This document shows, piece after piece, positions 23,613 to 33,564 of a stretch of DNA of 64,000 bases. The notes under the pieces were generated by a model that was not told the DNA's origin, did not search any database, and saw nothing but the letters and a program-made list of their open reading frames with translations. Origin of the DNA: Luzula sylvatica. Its lineage: Eukaryota; Streptophyta; Magnoliopsida; Poales; Juncaceae. Where the stretch lies: the NCBI GenBank assembly GCA_946800325.1, contig OX326959.1, positions 19,994,862-20,058,861 of the forward strand. The letters are read 5' to 3'. Position 1 is the first letter of the stretch. Each line of letters starts with the position of its first letter. A program made the translations under genes and the position numbers.

Positions 23613-24315
23613 TTGGGTTATGTAGATAATTAGATTATCTACAACTTTCATGTTGGGTGATTTTCTGTCTGAGAAATTTACCAATTTCGAAATGACAGAA
23701 TACTGACCAGGTTCATGCAGTTTTCTGTGTGAGAGGGTGTATATTGGATATACATGCCTTTTGGCTAATCCTGATCCTATTAGGTATAAATAGGATACTT
23801 TCTCTCTCATCACAATGCAAGTTAATGCAATCTTATTCAGAATATTCATGAGATTTTCCAGAATAATTGAGATACAACTTTCTATTGAGTGAAACGGTGT
23901 AAAGAGAGATAACCGAGAAAAGGAGTTTTCTCGGTGTAGAGAATCAAACGATCGAGCAAGTTCGCCGGTGCATCGTCTAGGCAGGTGCATCCGCAACCGA
24001 CGTCTTGCGACTCATGGTGGATACAAGTAGAGGAGCGACAATTGTGGCTCTTAGATTGTGATCGACCCAATGAGTGAGAAGACGGCCAACGAACGGTGAA
24101 AGACGCGTGGTATGGGATGCGCAGATTGTCACCAACGTGACAGGAGATAGAAGGCGGCGATCAACCCTTCGTGCGTGATCAATTTCACGCTGGTATAGAT
24201 CTATCCTTCTAATTGCATCGTACCCTCGAAGTCGTGGCGTGATCTCGGGAATCGGGGAATCGGACCGGGCCTTCATTCCGCTGCGCGGGCCCGGGGTCGA
24301 GGAGATTCCCCAACA
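23613..24315 (+). repeat. Partial LTR of copia copy B2
   Basis: Aligns with 19417-20086 and adds the true terminal part missing there (GGCCCGGGGTCGAGG ... CCAACA). It begins mid-LTR at TTGGGTTATGTAG, fused to 3' noncoding sequence. Confidence 0.85.
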
Positions 24316-24488
24316 GCTCGAGCTCGGCTCGTTTGCAGCCCTAGGTTCAATCAGGATTTTCAACCGGCTCCAAGGTATCCGAGTACCTATCTAACCCAAA
24401 TGGTACTTCCTTCCCAGCCAGCTCAGCCATATCAACCATTTCAACCTTCCGCTGCTCTTGTTCAGACTCCTCCCATGCCTTCATCATA
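24316..24488 (+). pseudogene. Gag C-terminal fragment of copia E
   Basis: Reads as a proline/glutamine-rich stretch (PSQPAQPYQPFQPS region), as found between the gag zinc knuckle and protease of copia elements. It connects across the nested insertion to a HE*FLDSGSSHH protease start at 29610-29650. Confidence 0.6.
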
Positions 24489-24493
24489 GTTCT
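24489..24493. other. Target-site duplication GTTCT, left
   Basis: Five bases directly before the LTR start TGATAACGGG; repeated at 29597-29601. Confidence 0.9.
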
Positions 24494-26061
24494 TGATAAC
24501 GGGTTTTTGGCTAACACTTAGGTTATATCGTTGAATAAAAATACCGTAAATCAAACAAGAAACATGTGAATACTGAAGATTGTATAGACTAAGTATGTAA
24601 GGATTCGTTCCACAGGGAGCTATTGCGTCAAAATATGATTAAACTTCAGATTGTTAAAATAATTATTTCTAAGTTTCCAAAATTAATGAAAATTTGTCTA
24701 GAGAGAGGTCTGAATATTATGAAACTTATCCTAAAATTTCAAACAATTTGGACAACGGAATAAAAAGTTATTAACGAATTACAATCAGGTCTCTAAAAAA
24801 CAATCTCTGGAAACAGCAGGTTTTCAGTTTAAGTGACAGTTTTCAAAAATTCATATCAATTCAAATATTTCATGAAATTCAATGATTCAAAAAGTTCCTG
24901 AAACTAGAAATCAAGATCTACGCAATGAAAGAATTGTTTTTTAGCAGATTTGGAAGGAGATCGTGAAAATTGACAAGTTTAGAACAAAAGAAAATATTTA
25001 AAGAAAGCAAAAGAACTCAATTCAATCTCAAGTTTATTAATCAACACAAGAATTTATTAAAAGAATCACAACCAAAAACTGAAATAAAAGAAAGAAAGCA
25101 CCTAATCAAGTCCTAGAACGCCTAGTGACTTGTGTCGATGCCTTCCCGTCGATCCGGTTGAACGCCAACTCGAGTCTCCGTTTCTTCTCACGCGGATCCT
25201 CTTCAATTCGTCGAAGAACGCCTTCCGCACGAATGACCGATCCCTTCCTTGTGTCGAGATGGAGCAAGAACGCCTTAACTCCAATTTCGTCACGTACAAC
25301 CCTAGGGCGAGAACGCCTCTACCAAAGAGTTGGTCTTGAAATTCACGGTTCTTGGTTGAATCTTGTTTGTTTCTTGGAAGAGTTTGTGGAGAGAGATGGT
25401 AGAGAGCTTGCCCCCAAAGGGGAGAGAAAAGGGGGGGCAGGAGAGATGGTTTGCCCTTGGCCTTAGGGTCTTATTTATAGGCTTCATGGTGTCTTCTGAT
25501 TGGTTGAGGGAGATATGGAAGGTTTTGGGGCTGGATGAGGGAGAAATGGAAGGTTTTGGGGAGATATGGAAGGTTTTGGGGCTGGATGAGGGAGAAATGG
25601 AAGGTTTTGGGGAGCAACAAATCAACTAAGAAGGCAACAAATCAATCTAAAAAAGGCAACAAATTAGCTGGTTGGGGCTTGTGCATGGGCTGAGAGCTGG
25701 GGCTAGGCGTGGGCTGTGAATTTTGCCTGCGTGGTCTGTGAATTTTGCCTCTGCGGCCAGGCCCTGTGCGTTGCAGCAGTTTGGTGATCTTCTTCTTTTG
25801 TTTTTGCCTTTCCCGCCTCGATCCTTCACCGAATATATCGATGTGATATATCGTTTTGACTGTCTTCAGCATGCCGGAGGCAATGGTGCTGACCAAATTC
25901 CAAAATTATTCCTCTATCTCCTGAAAATGGGCAAACAACAAATAAGTGTAGAAATATTCATGATGTTTGAAATATGTATCATAAAAGCATAGAATATAAC
26001 TTCACAAGGGCTAAAATCCCTAAATAAGATTCGTAAAACGTGTTCCATTTGCCTCACATCA
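24494..26061 (-). repeat. 3' LTR of element D (1568 bp)
   Basis: Downstream LTR in minus orientation. Contains a tandem duplication of about 52 bp (GGAAGGTTTTGGGGCTGGAT units, 25508-25612) and a TATA-like box on the minus strand at 25471-25480. Small ORFs inside (such as a 107-residue minus ORF with SPKPSISPSSS repeats) duplicate exactly in the other LTR and are not genes. Confidence 0.93.
25471..25480 (-). promoter_or_regulatory. Predicted LTR TATA box (3' LTR of D)
   Basis: Minus strand CTATAAATAA, inside the LTR about 1 kb before its end; same site at 29006-29015 in the 5' LTR. A canonical plant TATA form; use is inferred. Confidence 0.45.
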
Positions 26062-26076
26062 AATACCCCCACACTT
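26062..26076 (-). other. Polypurine tract of element D
   Basis: Minus strand AAGTGTGGGGGTATT immediately before the 3' LTR, a G-rich PPT. Confidence 0.8.
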
Positions 26077-27222
26077 AAACCCTTGATCGTCCTCGATCAA
26101 TTGGAGATTTGTAGTTATAATCAATCTAAGGACGAATTGCACTAGATTCTATTAAATTTGTATTTGTCATTTTCAAACGCATTTCATGAACCTATTGATT
26201 AAAGTAAAAAATCAAGTTGCTAATGTTTAAGAAAGATAATGGTCAAATAATTAAATCTTAATTGAATAAAAATCGCAATTTCAATAGAGTTTAGAATGAG
26301 CAATTAATTTCTACCGGAAAAGGTGATTAAACACTACCGTTCGAATCTTTTCACGCCACAATTCAAAAGAAACCCGATTTCCAAAGTTTTTGAGTCTTCG
26401 TTTTAAAAGATTTCCCTTTTCAACCCGTTCGATACGTTGGTACAAGGTTCATACCCGTTTTCAGTCGAATTCCCCACCCACTCCTTCATTTCATAGAAGT
26501 CTTTAACCGAGCGCCCCACTACACCGAAATGCAATGAGGTTACATCCCGGTATTCTATTTTGACCTTCCTTCTATTTTATTATTTTATTCTTATTTTACT
26601 TTCTTTTTTTTTTTCTTTTTTTTTTTTCTTTTTTTTTTCGGATCGCATTTGTAGAAGGAGTTCCGCGGCACCGGAGTGCAACGAAATTACATCCCGCCTT
26701 TTTTCAAGATCCAAGAAGAAGGCGGGTACTATCGACATACTAACGGGTCCCCACGAACGGTTGATTCATTAAGTGTAAGCAAAACTCATTCAAAAACTTT
26801 TCAATCGGGTTCTAATTCGAAGATGGGTTCAATTTTCAAAAACTAGTGTGTCACGTAAACCACGAATCCATAAATTGTCAAAAACTCGTGATAATTGCGA
26901 AGTTATTGGTATGGGTTGGAATCCCAATAGATTTCTTCAAATTCGTGACCAAAATTTCCAAAACATTTTGCAACATTCAATTTTGAGAGTAAAAAATCTT
27001 ATTAAAATGAAATTTTGTTTGAAAAACAACGATTTGTTTCAAATGAGGTGGAGAAAAATCTTTTTGTGCAATTTTGTCCTTAGTTGAAAACTAGACATGC
27101 TCCGAGATTTAAGTTTCATCAATTTTCTATTTTATTCGCAGAAAAAGGGAAAAATAATAAAAAAAATAAATTCCCAATATTTTTTCGTTTTAATTTGGGC
27201 ACATGCAGGTTCAAAGGTTGTG
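26077..27222 (-). other. Noncoding interior of element D
   Basis: No ORF of note. Holds a long T/C homopyrimidine tract at 26604-26640 (A/G on the element's sense strand). Nothing else recognised. Confidence 0.6.
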
Positions 27223-27879
27223 TTACCAGTTCTTATTTGAATTTAAATCGATGCTAAACGGAAAGAATTCACCTTGGAGAGTTGGAGAGTTTTCTTCTTG
27301 CTTGGTTTCGTCGTTTGGAGTGAGTTGAACCACCATTTGGAGAGTTGAGTCCACCGACTCCTCTTCTTCTTCTTCCAAGACCGTCTCGATGCTTTCTTCG
27401 AATCCCCCCACACTTGAACTTTCGCCACCTTCAATTTCTACGTTGTCCTCGCTTGAGCACTCGGAATTAGCATCTCCAAGAGATTCTATCCAATTTCCTA
27501 TTTCTATCGGGGTTTCCTCATGTTGATAAATGAATGTCAAAGTTGACATCAATTTCTCTATCGTTTCGATCAATTCTTCGTCGGAAACTTCGTCTTGAGA
27601 TTGAGAGGATGGGTCTTGGCATTCGAATTCGAGTTCGCCTCGAGATTTGTCTATGGAAATTATGTCGTATTCGTATCGAAAAGCTTCGTCGGTGGAATTT
27701 GGTGGAATCATTGAGAGGAGTTCGTCTTCTTCCTCTCTCAATTCTTGCTCTTCTAGCTCCAATCGAGCAATTTCTTTCTCTATGAAATCTTGGTCCGACA
27801 TGGATTCGGGATATCCCCTTTCGATCTTCGCTAGTTGCATCCCTTCCCGAAGCGTTAAAGGTCTCTCTTGATTGTCCAT
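27223..27879 (-). CDS. Acidic 218-residue protein of element D
   Basis: Single ORF of the element, ATG at 27879, about 130 bp after the PBS. Composition is strongly acidic with E-runs (ELEEQELREEEDELL near residue 40, VLEEEEEES near 165) and no zinc knuckle, DSG protease or RT motif. The N-terminus begins MDNQERPLTLREGMQLAK. I do not recognise it as canonical Gag. The position is that of gag, so a divergent Gag-like or accessory protein is possible. The frame is uninterrupted, in line with the young age of the insertion; whether it is expressed is unknown. Confidence 0.6.
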   Translation of the reverse strand: MDNQERPLTLREGMQLAKIERGYPESMSDQDFIEKEIARLELEEQELREEEDELLSMIPPNSTDEAFRYEYDIISIDKSRGELEFECQDPSSQSQDEVSDEELIETIEKLMSTLTFIYQHEETPIEIGNWIESLGDANSECSSEDNVEIEGGESSSVGGFEESIETVLEEEEEESVDSTLQMVVQLTPNDETKQEENSPTLQGEFFPFSIDLNSNKNW

Positions 27880-28007
27880 CTTGTACCTTGCAAAAAAAAA
27901 AGAAAAATTCTCACAATGAGTGAAATATCAAGTTCAAATATATTAAATCGATTTCCATTAACACTCAAGATTGCAAGTATGATTTATAATTTCGACTTAA
28001 ACATTGC

Positions 28008-28025
28008 TCCCCGGCAGCGGCGCCA
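28008..28025 (-). other. Primer binding site, tRNA-Asp type
   Basis: Minus strand TGGCGCCGCTGCCGGGGA, 3 nt from the LTR. It resembles the complement of the plant tRNA-Asp 3' end (one difference from the form I know). Confidence 0.8.
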
Positions 28026-28028
28026 TTT

Positions 28029-29596
28029 TGATAACGGGTTTTTGGCAAACACTTAGGTTATATCGTTGAATAAAAATACCGTAAATCAAACAAGAAACAT
28101 GTGAATACTGAAGATTGTATAGACTAAGTATGTAAGGATTCGTTCCACAGGGAGCTATTGCGTCAAAATATGATTAAACTTCAGATTGTTAAAATAATTA
28201 TTTCTAAGTTTCCAAAATTAATGAAAATTTGTCTAGAGAGAGGTCTGAATATTATGAAACTTATCCTAAAATTTCAAACAATTTGGACAACGGAATAAAA
28301 AGTTATTAACGAATTACAATCAGGTCTCTAAAAAACAATCTCTGGAAACAGCAGGTTTTCAGTTTAAGTGACAGTTTTCAAAAATTCATATCAATTCAAA
28401 TATTTCATGAAATTCAATGATTCAAAAAGTTCCTGAAACTAGAAATCAAGATCTACGCAATGAAAGAATTGGTTTTTAGCATATTTGGAAGGAGATCGTG
28501 AAAATTGACAAGTTTAGAACAAAAGAAAATATTTAAAGAAAGCAAAAGAACTCAATTCAATCTCAAGTTTATTAATCAACACAAGAATTTATTAAAAGAA
28601 TCACAACCAAAAACTGAAATAAAAGAAAGAAAGCACCTAATCAAGTCCTAGAACGCCTAGTGACTTGTGTCGATGCCTTCCCGTCGATCCGGTTGAACGC
28701 CAACTCGAGTCTCCGTTTCTTCTCACGCGGATCCTCTTCAATTCGTCGAAGCACGCCTTCCGCACGAATGACCGATCCCTTCCTTGTGTCGAGATGGAGC
28801 AAGAACGCCTTAACTCCAATTTCGTCACGTACAACCCTAGGGCGAGAACGCCTCTACCAAAGAGTTGGTCTTGAAATTCACGGTTCTTGGTTGAATCTTG
28901 TTTGTTTCTTGGAAGAGTTTGTGGAGAGAGATGGTAGAGAGCTTGCCCCCAAAGGGGAGAGAAAAGGGGGGGCAGGAGAGATGGTTTGCCCTTGGCCTTA
29001 GGGTCTTATTTATAGGCTTCATGGTGTCTTCTGATTGGTTGAGGGAGATATGGATGGTTTTGGGGCTGGATGAGGGAGAAATGGAAGGTTTTGGGGAGAT
29101 ATGGAAGGTTTTGGGGCTGGATGAGGGAGAAATGGAAGGTTTTGGGGAGCAACAAATCAACTAAGAAGGCAACAAATCAATCTAAAGAAGGCAACAAATT
29201 AGCTGGCTGGGGCTTGTGCATGGACTGAGAGCTGGGGCTAGGCGTGGGCTGTGAATTTTGCCTGCGTGGGCTGTGAATTTTGCCTCTGCGGCCAGGCCCT
29301 GTGCGTTGCAGCAGTTTGGTGATCTTCTTCTTTTGTTTTTGCCTTTCCCGCCTCGATCCTTCACCGAATATATCGATGTGATATATCGTTTTGACTGTCT
29401 TCAGCATGCCGGAGGCAATGGTGCTGACCAAATTCCAAAATTATTCCTCTATCTCCTGAAAATGGGCAAACAACAAATAAGTGTAGAAATATTCATGATG
29501 TTTGAAATATGTATCATAAAAGCATAGAATATAACTTCACAAGGGCTAAAATCCCTAAATAAGATTCGTAAAACGTGTTCCATTTGCCTCACATCA
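28029..29596 (-). repeat. 5' LTR of element D (1568 bp)
   Basis: Upstream LTR in minus orientation, same length as its partner, with only scattered substitutions (for example near 28054, 28471, 28752, 29055, 29207). TATA-like box at 29006-29015. Confidence 0.93.
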
Positions 29597-29601
29597 GTTC
29601 T
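29597..29601. other. Target-site duplication GTTCT, right
   Basis: Exact partner of 24489-24493, proving insertion of D into copia E. Confidence 0.9.
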
Positions 29602-30164
29602 CAGCCCCAGCTCCTCACGAGTAGTTCTTGGATTCCGGTTCATCACACCACGTCACTCCAGACCTTGACTCCATGAATTCTTACTCTCCTTTCCATGGTA
29701 ATGCACGAGTTCAGGTGGAAAATGGTGCCGGATTATCCATTCGTAATATAGGTTATGCTTCTCTATCAATTTCTTCTAACAAATTTCTATTAGCTAATCT
29801 TCTTCATGTTCCATTGATGACCAAGAATTTACTTAGCATTTCTAAGTTTTCTTCCGATAATAACGTTTTCTTTGAATTTCACTCTTCTTATTGTTTAATT
29901 GAGGATTCGAGAACTCATACTACCCTCCATCAAGCTCGGGTTAAGGATGGTCTATACTGCCTCCAGTCAAGTCATCCCTCGCAAGTCATTTCTTCCTCTC
30001 CAGTAGCTCAATCTTCTTCTGTGTCATCTCTCGATCTCTGGCATCATCGTCTCTATCATGCTTCTCATGGCATTATCTCTCAATTAGCTAGTTCAAATAA
30101 AATAAAGTTATCATCCCTGAATTTCTCTTTTTGTTCTGCTTGTTGTAATGGAAAGTGTCATTGA
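29602..30164 (+). pseudogene. Copia E protease and gag-pre-integrase
   Basis: The aspartic protease motif DSGSSHH lies at about 29631-29651, preceded by a TAG where Trp is usual. The frame then stays open to 30164 and ends in a gag-pre-integrase block (LWHHRLYHASHG ... CSACCNGKCH, 30039-30161). This is the best-preserved part of the element. Confidence 0.85.
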
Positions 30165-30790
30165 CTTTCTTTTTCTTGTAATAATGTAACTCAATCATCG
30201 TCGTTTCCTCTTGAACTAATACACTCTGACTTGTGGGGTCCATCCCCAATTACATCATCCACTGGTTTCAGATATTACGTCCATTTTATCCATGATTATA
30301 CCAGATTTTCGTGAATTTATTTTCTTCACTCTAAAGATGAAGTTCCTAAAATATTCTCTCAATTCAAATCTCTTATGGAAAATCAGTTTTCTCTTTCGAT
30401 TAAAGAAATCCAGACAGATGGTGGTAGCGAGTACTTTTTCCTTAAAAAATATCCACAAATCTTTCATCGCAAATCGTGTCCATACACTCCACAGCAAAAC
30501 GACATAGCCGGACGTAAGCATCGACACAATAGTCGAGCTCAGCCTCTCTGCCATTAGCCATGCATGAATCCCTCTTCTATTTTGGCCAGATATTTTCAAT
30601 AGTGTTATTTTTATAATAAACCGGTTACCTTCTCTTCGTTCTTTTCCTCTCTCTCCATATGAAAAGATATTCCACAAACCACCAGATTACTCATTCTTCA
30701 AAATTCTCGGGTGTGAATGTTTTCCTTATCTTCGATGTTACAATTCTCATAAACTTCAACCTCGCAGTCAGTCTTGTGTTTTCTTAGGGT
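30165..30790 (+). pseudogene. Copia E integrase
   Basis: The first catalytic Asp is in the HSDLWGPSP context (about 30228-30250) and the second in TDGGSEY (30414-30434). The third catalytic residue, Glu of the usual NG(I/V).ERKHRH motif, is replaced by Gly in NDIAGRKHRH (30501-30530). A stop follows FIHDYTRFS. Dead integrase. Confidence 0.85.
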
Positions 30791-31329
30791 ATAGCCAACA
30801 ATACAAAGGTTATAAGTGTCTTGAGATTTCCACATATAGAATTTTCATTAGTCGTCATGTCGTATTCAATGAACAACAGTTTCCATTTCGATTACAATCT
30901 TCCACTCATTCAACTGCTGCGTCTCCTCTCTCTAATTTTCCTCTCTCAATCTACCCTGAGTTATCAAATTTTCAAACAGTATATTCCCCTCCAAATCTGC
31001 TACAAGTAACATCTCCAATTGCTTCACAAAGAATATCTCCAGTTGGCTCCCATCAGAGTTTATCTCCATTCCAACCAACATCTCCAGTCTCTCCATTTTA
31101 CTCGTCCCCTCTTGTGTTACATTCTTCTCCAGTTCTCGTAGTCCCTCCAGTGCAATCCCCTTCTCCAGTTCCACCCATCTCTTCTTCTTCCCCAAATGAA
31201 TCGGGTTCCGAATCTACTTTACAAACTATAAACAAGCATTCTTCCCCAATTCGGCATCACATGATAACCAGAACTCGTGTAAATACTATCAAACCCAAGC
31301 AATTTCTCGATTTCGTCACTTATTCCACC

Positions 31330-32060
31330 GATATCTCTAACGATTTCTTTGAGCCGTCTACGTTTTTGCAGGCGAATTCCTCACCATCTTGGTGTGAGGC
31401 CATGGCCAGTGAAATTCATGCTCTGCAAGTCAATCAATCATGGGACCTAGTGCCTCCTCATCCCTCCTACGACGTAATTCCGTGCAAATGAGTTTACAAA
31501 CTCAAACTATCTCCTACATGCACCATTGCTCGTCATAAGGCCCGTCTGGTTGCGCGCGGTTTTAATCAAGAAACCGGAGTCGATTACGACGAAACCTACA
31601 GTCCAGTGGTTAAGGCAACCACACTTCGTACCATACTTTCCGTTGCGGTATCTAAGGGATGGCCAATTCACCAGTTAGACATTAACGACACTTTATTTCA
31701 TGGTGAATTAAATGAGCAAGTTATCGTTTCTCAACCTCCTGGATTCATTCATCCCGATTACCACAAACTGCTTTGAGTCTGGTACCACAAACTGCATTCC
31801 ACGTTACTCAGCCTCGGGTTTCACTCTTCCTCTTCAGACCAGTCTTTCTTCATACATCAATCCACCAATAAACCAACGTGGATTCTAGGTCTACGTAAAT
31901 GACATCTTAATTACAAGGCAAGATTCATCCTTTATCCAATCTCTTATTTCTTCTCTCAATACAACCTTTTTCATGAAGTACTTAGGTGCTTTAAGCCATT
32001 TCTTAGGGATTTCTTGCTCCACTACCACTGATGGTCTCCACTTGTCTCAAAAGCAATACA
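31330..32060 (+). pseudogene. Copia E reverse transcriptase
   Basis: Starts with W.EAM..EI.AL..N.SWDLV (about 31390-31450), has a TGA in place of a Trp codon at 31488, then RHKARLVARGF and an LDIN.TLFHGEL region (expected LDVNNAFLHG). The catalytic YVDD reads YVND at 31892-31903, so the first Asp is lost. About 100 bp between the two halves are deleted or scrambled. Confidence 0.82.
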
Positions 32061-32086
32061 TTCAAACTATCCTTTCATGAACTAAG

Positions 32087-32760
32087 ATGCAGAATGCAAA
32101 GCCGTGCTCTACACCAATGGCACCCGGTACCCAAAATTCCAAATTCAATGGCGACCCTTTCTCTGATCCGGTTCTTTATCGTAGCACAGTGGGTTCCCTT
32201 CAGTATGCTACCATTACGAGACCGAAAATTTTGTTTGATGTCAATCGTGTTAGCCAATTTATGCATCAACCGACAGAAAAACATTGGTCACTCGTGAAGC
32301 GGATTCTACGTTATCTGGTTGGTACTCTCGATTTAGGCTTGAATCTTTATCAAACAAATGATCTAACCCTTCACGGCTATTCTGACGCCGATTGGGCCGG
32401 CTTCCCTGACGATCGGCGTTCAACATCATGGTTTTGCATTTACTTGGGTCGGAATCTCATTACTTGGTGTTCCAAAAAGCAGGCTTCAGTTTCTCGCTCA
32501 AGCACAGAATCAGAGTACAAGTCTGTCCATTGTCTTTGCTGAGATAGTTTGGCTGCAATCCCTTCTTAATGAACTCTCTATCATCTCGACCACAATACCA
32601 GTATGGTGGTGCGACAATATTGGCGCCACATATCTCGCAGTTAATCCGGTTTTTCACGCTCGAACAAAGCACATCGAAATTGATTATCACTTTGTTCGTG
32701 AGCGAGTTCTTGCCAAACAGTTGCTGGTTCGATTTGTATGCGCTAAGGATTAGTTAGCCG
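32087..32760 (+). pseudogene. Copia E RNase H
   Basis: A 151-residue open stretch (32087-32542) includes [19 protein letters not shown] and SSTESEYKS, then a frameshift. The downstream [11 protein letters not shown] and ADILAKP patterns are also visible. Ends near 32790 before the PPT. Confidence 0.82.
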
Positions 32761-32834
32761 ATATTCTGGCCAAACCAGTTTCTGTCTCGCACTTTCGGCA
32801 CTTGAGAACCAAACTCAACGTTTTGCCAGCACCG

Positions 32835-32851
32835 TTGAGATTGAGGGGGAG
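32835..32851 (+). other. Polypurine tract of copia E
   Basis: GTTGAGATTGAGGGGGAG immediately before the LTR. Confidence 0.75.
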
Positions 32852-33091
32852 TATTAGGAGATGAAGCTATTGACTCGAGCGTGATAGGATAGGATAGCTC
32901 AGCTTGAGACAAATAGAATATAATTAGTTACACTTGAGACAAATATTAGGGAGACACGTGGCACACATAGATAGGTCAGTTTATTTGTAGCTATGAGTAT
33001 AAAAGCAATGTAATAGGCTTTCTGTAAATCATGGAAAGAAGTTCAAATACAAGTTTGATTCTCTCTTCTTTCTCTCTGAAAAATATCTTCA
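32852..33091 (+). repeat. 3' LTR of copia E (about 240 bp)
   Basis: Begins TATTAGGAG (the expected TG appears mutated to TA), contains a TATA-like GAGTATAAAAGC at about 32994 and a pyrimidine-rich end TCTCTCTTCTTTCTCTC. The right boundary, near CTTCA at 33091, is approximate. Confidence 0.65.
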
Positions 33092-33117
33092 AACTGATGG
33101 GAAACACAGCACTATTT

Positions 33118-33564
33118 AATGTGCAAATATTCATGCGGTTCCTCATTTTAAATTAAACAAATTACTTATTACTTATATCGGATAACCTAGTAAGACTGTA
33201 AGAGAGCATAGCGGTACAATAACAGAAGTACATCCACGAATTAAAATTGGAGTTTGTTTTTTTTATTGCTAAATTTATCAAGATCATTGAAAACAAACCA
33301 TCTATTGAGAGAATAACGGAAGCTGGAGAATAAATCCGTGTGTTCGAACTTTTTGAATCTATTCGTGTTTGCTTTCAAACATTGATTATGTCGAATCGAT
33401 TCGTGTTTGCAACAAAATTTTATTTTTACATACTACCATAACCTCATCTTTTACAGAGAGTAAACTTCTAAAAAAAAATACCCCATGCACCACTTAATTT
33501 CACCCTTTCGCATCGCAATTAAAAATAATCAAAGTACTTGAAAGTACATGGCTTAACGAGGGGA
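33118..33564. other. 3' flank of ZIFL gene 1
   Basis: Sequence from GTGCAAATATTCATGCGG onward matches 48449-48955, the 3' flank of gene 2, so the tandem duplication includes this noncoding flank. No gene seen here. Confidence 0.75.

Larger units (their letters stand above)
20087..24315 (+). mobile_element. Copia copy B2: 5'-truncated pol, 3' region, partial LTR
   Basis: Starts inside integrase (about 100 bp deleted at the junction, between the GATAAGT and GCCGAAA contexts), runs through RT and RNase H remnants and the 3' noncoding region (22600-23612). It lacks the PPT and the first part of the LTR (a 434-bp block present in copy B1 at 18983-19416). It ends with the correct LTR terminus ATTCCCCAACA at 24315. 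The 3' noncoding part 23223-23612 is a near copy of 18591-18980. Confidence 0.82.
24494..29596 (-). mobile_element. Young non-autonomous LTR retrotransposon D
   Basis: Two direct LTRs of exactly 1568 bp (24494-26061 and 28029-29596), starting TGATAACG and ending CACATCA, flanked by the 5-bp duplication GTTCT. Orientation is minus: PBS (28008-28025) lies 3 bp inside the right LTR and PPT (26062-26076) beside the left LTR. The 1967-bp interior carries one 218-residue acidic ORF and no protease, integrase or RT, so mobilisation must depend on another element. tRNA-Asp priming and a GTGTGGGGG-type PPT recall Athila/Tat-type Ty3 elements, an inference only. The LTRs differ at roughly ten positions by eye, so insertion was recent. 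Confidence 0.93.
24316..33091 (+). mobile_element. Decayed Ty1/copia element E, split by a nested insertion
   Basis: A second copia family. Pieces: gag C-terminal part (24316-24488), interruption by the element at 24494-29596, then protease, gag-pre-integrase, integrase, RT and RNase H (29602-32760), PPT (32835-32851) and a 240-bp 3' LTR (32852-33091). Its 5' LTR and most of gag are missing, cut at the end of copia copy B2 (24315). Stops, frameshifts and lost catalytic residues show it is dead. Confidence 0.85.

Noticed and set aside
25102..25992. Several ORFs of 60-113 codons near 25.1-26.0 kb, repeated at 28.6-29.5 kb
   Set aside because: They lie in the two LTRs of element D, on both strands, and have no known domain.
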